This document shows positions 59,370 to 64,000 of a stretch of 64,000 nt of DNA, piece by piece; position 1 is the stretch's first letter; every line of letters starts with the position of its first letter. A model generated the notes under the pieces. That model was not told where the DNA came from and made no database searches. It saw nothing but the letters and a program-made list of their open reading frames with translations. The position numbers and the translations under genes were made by a program. The DNA lies in contig JAIEOV010000089.1 of assembly GCA_019750135.1 (NCBI GenBank), forward strand, positions 1 to 64,000, read 5' to 3'. Source of the stretch: Reyranella sp. (lineage in GTDB: Bacteria; Pseudomonadota; Alphaproteobacteria; Reyranellales; Reyranellaceae).

Positions 59370-60073
59370 TGGCAGCGCGTTCCGGCCGATCGGTCCTGTC
59401 CCTCCAGGACGTCGCCCTGGCCGACGGCCAGTTCTCCGCCCATACCGCGCGCCTCGACCTCGAACTGCCGCACGGCCAGGTGGCGCTGCTCCAGGTCGAG
59501 GACGAGCACGACGCCACCATGCTGGTCGACCTCTGCCTTGGGCTCGCCGATCCCGGTGCCGGCCAGGTTCGCTTTCTCGGCGTCGACTGGACCGCCAGCA
59601 CGCCGCGCGAGCGCTTCCATCACCGACGTCGCATCGGCGCCGTGGTGCAGACCGACGTCTGGCCGTCGCACATGACGGTGCTGGAATCGATCCTGGTGGC
59701 CCGTTCCTACCATTTCAAGCAACCGCGCGCCGAGGCCATCGCCGACGCCACCGAGCTCGCGCGGCTGTTCGGCCTGCCCGGCCTGCCGGCCGGTCGGCGC
59801 GAGACCACGCCCATGCGCGCCCTGGTGCGGGCCGCCTGCGTGCGCGGATTTCTCGGCTCGCCCGACCTGATCGTGGTACAGGATCAGGTGCTCGACCAGT
59901 CTTCCGACCTCGCGGTGCCGATGGCGCAGGCGATCTCGGCGGCGTGCGACCGCGGCGCCACGGTGTTGTGGATCACCCCCAGCCTGGCGACGCAGGCCGC
60001 GCAGTTCGTCCAACCGAACCAGGCGTTCCGGCTGGGCGACCAGGGACTGGTCCGGGTGCGGAGGTCACGATGA
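59369..60073 (+). CDS. Pseudo-ABC ATPase subunit of the MCE system
   Basis: 234 residues aligned end to end with MlaF-like ATPases, but the catalytic motifs are gone. The Walker A position (about 42-51) reads VEDEHDATML instead of G-x-x-G-x-G-K-T. The signature position (about 145-152) reads ETTPMRAL. Walker B (166-173) is DLIVVQDQ, with the catalytic Glu replaced by Gln. The switch His is Pro (WITPSLAT, Pro204). Only the Q-loop Gln94 and the overall fold remain. It therefore cannot bind or hydrolyse ATP in the normal way and may be structural or regulatory. It overlaps neighbours at both ends (1 bp and 4 bp). Confidence 0.82.
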   Translation: MAARSGRSVLSLQDVALADGQFSAHTARLDLELPHGQVALLQVEDEHDATMLVDLCLGLADPGAGQVRFLGVDWTASTPRERFHHRRRIGAVVQTDVWPSHMTVLESILVARSYHFKQPRAEAIADATELARLFGLPGLPAGRRETTPMRALVRAACVRGFLGSPDLIVVQDQVLDQSSDLAVPMAQAISAACDRGATVLWITPSLATQAAQFVQPNQAFRLGDQGLVRVRRSR

Positions 60074-61065
60074 AGCGCTCGATCTTCGGCGTCTACCAGT
60101 TCGACGAGGTCGTCGGCGCAGTGGTGCTGGCCTGCATCGGCGTGTTCGTCGCGGTGCTGATCAATGCCGGCCTGCTCAAGGACTGGTTCCAGCCCTCCTT
60201 CACGCTGCGCATCCTGCTGCCCGACGAGGGCGTCTCCGGCTTGGCACCGGGCGCCGAAGTCCAGGTGCTGGGCACGCGCGCCGGCGAGGTGCGCCGCATT
60301 GTCATCGATCCCAACCAGCGCATGCACGCCGTGGCGCGCGTCGAGGACCAGATGCGGCCGTTCATCCGGCGTGACTCGGTGGTGTCGATCCGCCGCCAGT
60401 TCGGCGTCGCGGGCGCCGCCTTCATCGACATCCAGCGCGGCGTCGGGCCGGAGCTCGACTGGTCCTACGCCGTGATCGCGGCGACCACGGAACGTGGGGC
60501 GACCGATTCGCTCGGCGAGATGATCGACGAGCTGCGCAGCAAGATCACGCCCGTGATCGACGAAATTCACAAAGCGGTGCTCGCATTCAACGCCGTCGCC
60601 AGGCGCATCACAGATCCGCAGGGGCCGCTGGAGCAGACGCTGGCCTCCGCTGCCGGCATCGCGCGCAAGGTCGAGAGCGGCCAGGGCCTGGCCGGGCGGC
60701 TGATCAGCGACGACAAGCTGTCGACCGACCTCGAGGCGACGCTGGTCAGCGTGCGCGAGCTTGCCGCCCAGCTCGAGCGCACCTCCAAGGATCCGCGCAT
60801 CACCCAGATCCTGGTGAAGACCGATTCGATCTTGACCTCGCTGCAGACGACGACCCGCAATCTCGCGGCGACGACGCCGCAGATCACGCGCAGTGTGCAG
60901 GACACGACCGACGCGATGCCGGCCACCTTGCTGCAAGCCCAGATCGCCGCGCGGGAGCTGGAGCTGCTGCTCGGGCAGTTGCGCCATCACTGGCTGTTCG
61001 GCGGCGGCGGCAGCGCGCCCGCTCAGCCCTCTCGCCGCGCGCCCGCGGTCGAGGTGCGGCCGTGA
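60070..61065 (+). CDS. MCE/MlaD-family lipid-transfer protein
   Basis: 331 residues. One N-terminal membrane anchor (VVGAVVLACIGVFVAVLINAGLL, about 14-36), then one MCE domain (about 40-115: FTLRILLPDEGVSGLAPGAEVQVLGTRAGEV) and a long helical C-terminus ending in a GGGGS-rich tail. MCE proteins form hexameric rings that carry phospholipids across the periplasm. It overlaps the pseudo-ATPase stop by 4 bp and the lipoprotein start by 1 bp. Confidence 0.92.
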   Translation: MKRSIFGVYQFDEVVGAVVLACIGVFVAVLINAGLLKDWFQPSFTLRILLPDEGVSGLAPGAEVQVLGTRAGEVRRIVIDPNQRMHAVARVEDQMRPFIRRDSVVSIRRQFGVAGAAFIDIQRGVGPELDWSYAVIAATTERGATDSLGEMIDELRSKITPVIDEIHKAVLAFNAVARRITDPQGPLEQTLASAAGIARKVESGQGLAGRLISDDKLSTDLEATLVSVRELAAQLERTSKDPRITQILVKTDSILTSLQTTTRNLAATTPQITRSVQDTTDAMPATLLQAQIAARELELLLGQLRHHWLFGGGGSAPAQPSRRAPAVEVRP

Positions 61066-61973
61066 TGCGCCAGCCGCTGGCGTTGCTGTCGGCGCTGGCT
61101 CTCGCCGCCTGCGGCGGCGGCACACCGGCCGATCCCGGTCCGCCGCCCGACATCAAGCTCGACCAGGCCAACGCGGCCGGCACGCAGGCCTTGTCGATGG
61201 ACCTGCCGAGCGTGGCGGTGCGCCAGTACAAGGTGGCGCTGTCGCGCGCCTATGAACGCGACGATGCCGGCGCCATCGGCGACGTCGCCTACAATCTGGC
61301 GCTGGCGCAGATGAAGGCGGGCGATTCGAAAGCGGCCATCGCCACCGCACGCGAGGCGCGGGCCGAGCTTGTGCGGCGCCGCGCCGCGGTGCCGCCGGAG
61401 CTTATCCTGGTGCAGTCCGCCGCTTCCTATCGCACCGGCGATCTCGGCGCCGCGGCGGGCGCGGCGCAGGAGGTGATCGACAGCGGCGCCAAGGACCCCG
61501 ACGCCATACGCCGCGCCTGGTTCATTCGCGGCCTTGTCGCGGCCGACCGCAGCGATGCCACCGGCCTCGCCCAGGCGATCGCCGCCCTTGCGCCGCCGAC
61601 CAAGCAGGCCGACCTCGAAGCCGACCGTCAGGAGCTGCAGGGCCGCGCCGCCTTGCTGGCCGGCGATTCGGCCGCAGCGCTGACCCTGTTCGAGCAATCC
61701 GCCGCCAATCGCCAGCAGGCGCTCGACTACCGCGGCATGGCGCGCGCCCTGTCGCTGGCCGGCGATGCGGCCTTGCGATCCGGCCGCGCCGCCGACGCCG
61801 CCGATTTCTTCCTGCGCGCCGGGCGAAGCGCCCTGCTCCAGGGCGACACGGCGACGGCCACGCCGCTGCTGAAGCGCGCCGAGGATCTCGGCAAGCAGAC
61901 CGGCCAGACCGGAATCGTCGAGGAGGTCGCGCGGCTGCGCAGAGTGGCGGCCGCGCAGTCGGCGAAAACATAA
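61065..61973 (+). CDS. TPR-like lipoprotein of the MCE operon
   Basis: 302 residues. Lipoprotein signal with lipobox LALAACGGG (Cys near residue 16). The mature part is Ala-rich helical pairs resembling TPR repeats (SVAVRQYKVALSRAYERDD, AIGDVAYNLALAQMKAGDSKAAIATAREAR). It is probably anchored in the outer membrane as a partner for the MCE ring, a role played by small lipoproteins in other systems. GTG three bases earlier is an alternative start. Last gene of the operon. Confidence 0.85.
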   Translation: MRQPLALLSALALAACGGGTPADPGPPPDIKLDQANAAGTQALSMDLPSVAVRQYKVALSRAYERDDAGAIGDVAYNLALAQMKAGDSKAAIATAREARAELVRRRAAVPPELILVQSAASYRTGDLGAAAGAAQEVIDSGAKDPDAIRRAWFIRGLVAADRSDATGLAQAIAALAPPTKQADLEADRQELQGRAALLAGDSAAALTLFEQSAANRQQALDYRGMARALSLAGDAALRSGRAADAADFFLRAGRSALLQGDTATATPLLKRAEDLGKQTGQTGIVEEVARLRRVAAAQSAKT

Positions 61974-61986
61974 GCAATTCTTTGCT

Positions 61987-62844
61987 TTAGCCGAGCCCCG
62001 CAACGGCCAGACGTCCCGCCTCGGCGATGACGGTATTGCGGGCGTCGTCCGGGATCGTCGATTCCGTGTAGTAGGTCGTGATCAGGATCGGCGAACGGCC
62101 GGGCGGAAGGGCGATCGCGACGTCGTTGGCGGTGCCGTTGTTGCCGCTGCCGGTCTTGTCGCCGACCTTCCAGTCCGCGGGGATGCCGGCACGCAGGCGG
62201 CGGGCGCCCGTCTTGCTGGCCATCAGCCAGCCGATCAACTGATCGCGCGACGATGCGGACAGGGCATCTCCAATCAGCAGGCGCTGCATGGTGTCGAGCA
62301 TGGCGACGGGCGTCGTGGTGTCGCGCGGATCGCCGGGCTTTGCCTCGTTGAGTTCAGTTTCGATGCGATCGAGGCGCGTCGACCGGTCTCCCAGCGACCG
62401 CGCATAGGTGGTCAGCCCGGCCGGCCCGCCGAAGCTCGCGAGCATCAGGTTGCCCGCCGTGTTGTCGCTCAGCGTCACCGCCGCCTCGCAGATCTCCGCC
62501 ATCGTCATGCCGGCGAGGCCGACATGCTGCTTGGTCACCGGCGAATAGGTGACGAGGTCCCTGTCGGTGAAAAAGACGCGGCGGTCGAGCTTCTCCTCGC
62601 CGCGATCGACCCGGGCCAGCACGAAGGCTGCAGCCAGGAACTTGAAGGTGCTGCACAACGGGAACAGCTCCTCGGCGCGATGACCGACGCGACGGCCGCT
62701 GGCGGTATCGATCGCCGCCACCCCCAGCCGTCCGCCGTTGCGGCGCTCGAGCTCGGCAAGCCGGAATGTTGCATCGTCTGCGAAGGCTGGAAGGGCCAGC
62801 AACGGCGCCGCGAGGAAGCTGCGGCGCGCGATCGAAGCAGGCAT
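61987..62844 (-). CDS. Class A beta-lactamase
   Basis: 285 residues, normal for class A. All catalytic motifs are present: Ser65-T-F-Lys68 (CSTFK), Ser126-D-Asn128 (SDN), Glu162-T-E-L-Asn166 and Lys230-T-Gly232 (KTGSG). A signal peptide with twin arginines (IARRSFLAAPLLALPAFA) sends it to the periplasm. It should open beta-lactam rings; spectrum cannot be read from sequence. RBS GGAGAG supports MPASI as start. No LysR-type AmpR regulator is adjacent and no mobile element flanks it, so it looks chromosomal and intrinsic. Confidence 0.93.
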   Translation of the reverse strand: MPASIARRSFLAAPLLALPAFADDATFRLAELERRNGGRLGVAAIDTASGRRVGHRAEELFPLCSTFKFLAAAFVLARVDRGEEKLDRRVFFTDRDLVTYSPVTKQHVGLAGMTMAEICEAAVTLSDNTAGNLMLASFGGPAGLTTYARSLGDRSTRLDRIETELNEAKPGDPRDTTTPVAMLDTMQRLLIGDALSASSRDQLIGWLMASKTGARRLRAGIPADWKVGDKTGSGNNGTANDVAIALPPGRSPILITTYYTESTIPDDARNTVIAEAGRLAVAGLG

Positions 62845-62961
62845 GGTCTCTCCATTATTCGAAGGGATGCCTGCGTGGCCGAGCAATATGGCGTGGGAAA
62901 GGCCTTATCCGCTGCAGCGTCCCTGCGCTAAGCTCAGCGTCGCCAAAAGGGGGAATGCGTA

Positions 62962-63450
62962 ATGGTTCTGGGTATGTCGATCGAGACGTTCACCTTCGTG
63001 CACGTCGTCATCAGTCTGGTCGGCATCATGACCGGCTTCATCGTCGTCGCGTTGATGCTTCAGAGCGCACCGATCGCCGGCTGGAACGCCTTCTTCCTGA
63101 TCTCGACCATCCTGACCAGCGTCACCGGCTACTTCTTCCCGATCAAGGGACTGACGCCCGCTCATGTGGTGGGCGCGATCTCGCTGGCGATCCTGGCCGT
63201 GGCGCTGTACGCGATGTACGGCCAGAAGCTCTTCGGTCCGTGGCGCAAAGTCTATGTCGCGACGGCGGTCGCGGCGCTCTATCTCAACTTCTTCGTCGCG
63301 ATCGTCCAGTCGTTCAACAAGTTTGCGTACCTGAACAAGTTCGCGCCGACCGGTGGCGAGCCGCCCTTCGCCGTGGTGCAGGGCCTCGTGCTGATCGGGT
63401 TCATCATCCTGGGTATTGCGGCGGTGCGACGCTACCGTCCGGTCGACTGA
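62962..63450 (+). CDS. Conserved small membrane protein
   Basis: 162 residues, five predicted spans: FVHVVISLVGIMTGFIVVALM, AFFLISTILTSVTGYFFP, HVVGAISLAILAVALYAMYG, VYVATAVAALYLNFFVAIVQSF and GLVLIGFIILGIAAVRRY. No named family with function. RBS bases GGGGGA occur before the ATG. It is divergent from the beta-lactamase (117 bp) and 10 bp upstream of the lactonase-like gene, so probably co-transcribed with it. Confidence 0.85.
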   Translation: MVLGMSIETFTFVHVVISLVGIMTGFIVVALMLQSAPIAGWNAFFLISTILTSVTGYFFPIKGLTPAHVVGAISLAILAVALYAMYGQKLFGPWRKVYVATAVAALYLNFFVAIVQSFNKFAYLNKFAPTGGEPPFAVVQGLVLIGFIILGIAAVRRYRPVD

Positions 63451-63460
63451 GGAGGAAACC

Positions 63461-64000
63461 ATGCTGAAGACGGCTTTTGTCGGTCTGCTTCTCGCCGCAT
63501 CGCTCGGATCGGCGAGCGCCCAGGCCCAAACGGGCACGGTCGATCGGCTCTACGCCATGGATTGCGGCCACAATGCCGCGACCGACCAGTCGCGCTGGTC
63601 GCCGGGCGTCAATGTCGGCAAGCCGATCGAACTGTCCGACAACTGCTACCTGATCCGCCATGGTTCGGACTGGCTGTTGTGGGACACGGGCTACCCCGAT
63701 GCGATCGCCGAGAAGCCGGTCACCGGCCCGCTCGGCACGGCAACGCGGGCCAAGACGCTGGCGGCGCAGCTGGCCGAGGCCGGCGTCAAGCCGGCCGACA
63801 TCAAGTACGTCGCGGTCTCGCACCATCACGGCGACCATATCGGCAATGTCGACATGTTCCCCGACTCGACACTGTTGATGCAGAAGGCCGAGTTCGACTT
63901 CGCCTTCGCTCCCGACAAGAAGCCGCCGTTCAAGGCCGAGCGGCCGATCCGCAAGCTCGAGGGCGACCTCGACGTGTTCGGCGACGGCAGCGCCACCATC
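63461..64000 (+). CDS. AHL-lactonase-like metallo-beta-lactamase-fold hydrolase, 3' end outside
   Basis: 180 residues are visible; the gene continues past the window. Signal peptide MLKTAFVGLLLAASLGSASAQAQ. Then VDRLYAMDCGHNAA, LIRHGSDWLLWDTGYPD and the metal motif VSHHHGDHIGNVDMF (H-x-H-x-D-H). This order fits the N-acyl-homoserine-lactone lactonase family, which opens lactone rings, though many members act on other lactones. The exported location points to an extracellular or periplasmic substrate. RBS GGAGG precedes the ATG by 5 bp. Confidence 0.9.
   Translation, partial: MLKTAFVGLLLAASLGSASAQAQTGTVDRLYAMDCGHNAATDQSRWSPGVNVGKPIELSDNCYLIRHGSDWLLWDTGYPDAIAEKPVTGPLGTATRAKTLAAQLAEAGVKPADIKYVAVSHHHGDHIGNVDMFPDSTLLMQKAEFDFAFAPDKKPPFKAERPIRKLEGDLDVFGDGSATI

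Noticed and set aside
61987-62844. Beta-lactamase as part of a recently acquired resistance element
   Set aside because: No insertion sequence, integron site or composition shift flanks the gene.

Overview
The window is GC-rich, dense, accessory-metabolism chromosome from a heterotrophic proteobacterium, most likely an alphaproteobacterium of the Bradyrhizobium/Reyranella kind. This is inferred from base composition, from stand-alone Bug-type (TctC-like) periplasmic binding proteins, and from the many small operons for uptake and oxidation of organic acids, amides and branched-chain compounds. I see no rRNA, tRNA, CRISPR array, intact insertion sequence or complete prophage. Genes are packed on both strands, and most operon neighbours are coupled by 1-8 bp stop/start overlaps.

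Layout. 1-6.5 kb: the 3' end of a glycine-rich protein, a TauE/SafE permease, an Lrp/AsnC regulator, and a leftward operon of TauD-type dioxygenase, Fe-type alcohol dehydrogenase, SDR and HCCA-isomerase-like protein. 7.0-7.7 kb: a gene-free stretch with a perfect 13-bp inverted repeat. 7.7-10.5 kb: two tandem aminothiazoline-carboxylate-hydrolase-like genes, a short LysR and a second TauD/TfdA dioxygenase. 10.6-15.4 kb: a complete Liv-type ABC importer. 15.4-20.1 kb: tandem beta-lactamase-fold esterases, a VOC/HxlR pair, and a LysR with an FlK-type thioesterase. 20.1-25.2 kb: a 1201-residue fused ABC exporter, a VOC protein and a Bug protein. 25.2-26.0 kb: a glutaredoxin-DinB fusion whose first active-site cysteine codon is an in-frame TGA. 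26-33 kb: SIS isomerase, envelope/stress proteins, AI-2E-type permease, APH-like kinase, second Bug protein, hydrolase, BON and SpoIIAA-like proteins. 32.8-37.4 kb: MarR, metal-dependent hydrolase, thiolase-like protein with DUF35 partner, SRPBCC/ArsR pair. 37.5-46.1 kb: M20 amidohydrolase, two amidases, a peptide-type binding protein, and a sugar ABC system without an ATPase gene. 46.2-56.1 kb: DMT exporter, lone molybdenum-hydroxylase large subunit, GST, a repeat-bearing gene-poor patch, carbonic anhydrase and three MFS transporters. 56.1-62.0 kb: a five-gene operon of membrane sensor, MlaE-like permease, ABC ATPase homologue without catalytic motifs, MCE protein and lipoprotein. 62-64 kb: class A beta-lactamase, membrane protein and the start of a lactonase-like metallohydrolase.

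Two things stand out. First, the glutaredoxin-DinB gene reads through a TGA exactly at the CxxC motif (U-T-S-C). It has a good ribosome binding site upstream, the cis-proline and DinB histidines downstream, an unusually AT-rich stretch at the TGA, and a hairpin just after it. It is a candidate undescribed selenoprotein. Second, the MCE lipid-transport operon combines a Cache/GAF receptor ending in a degenerate nucleotide-cyclase fold with an ABC subunit that has lost Walker A, the signature motif, the catalytic glutamate and the switch histidine. This suggests a lipid-trafficking machine controlled or powered in an unusual way.
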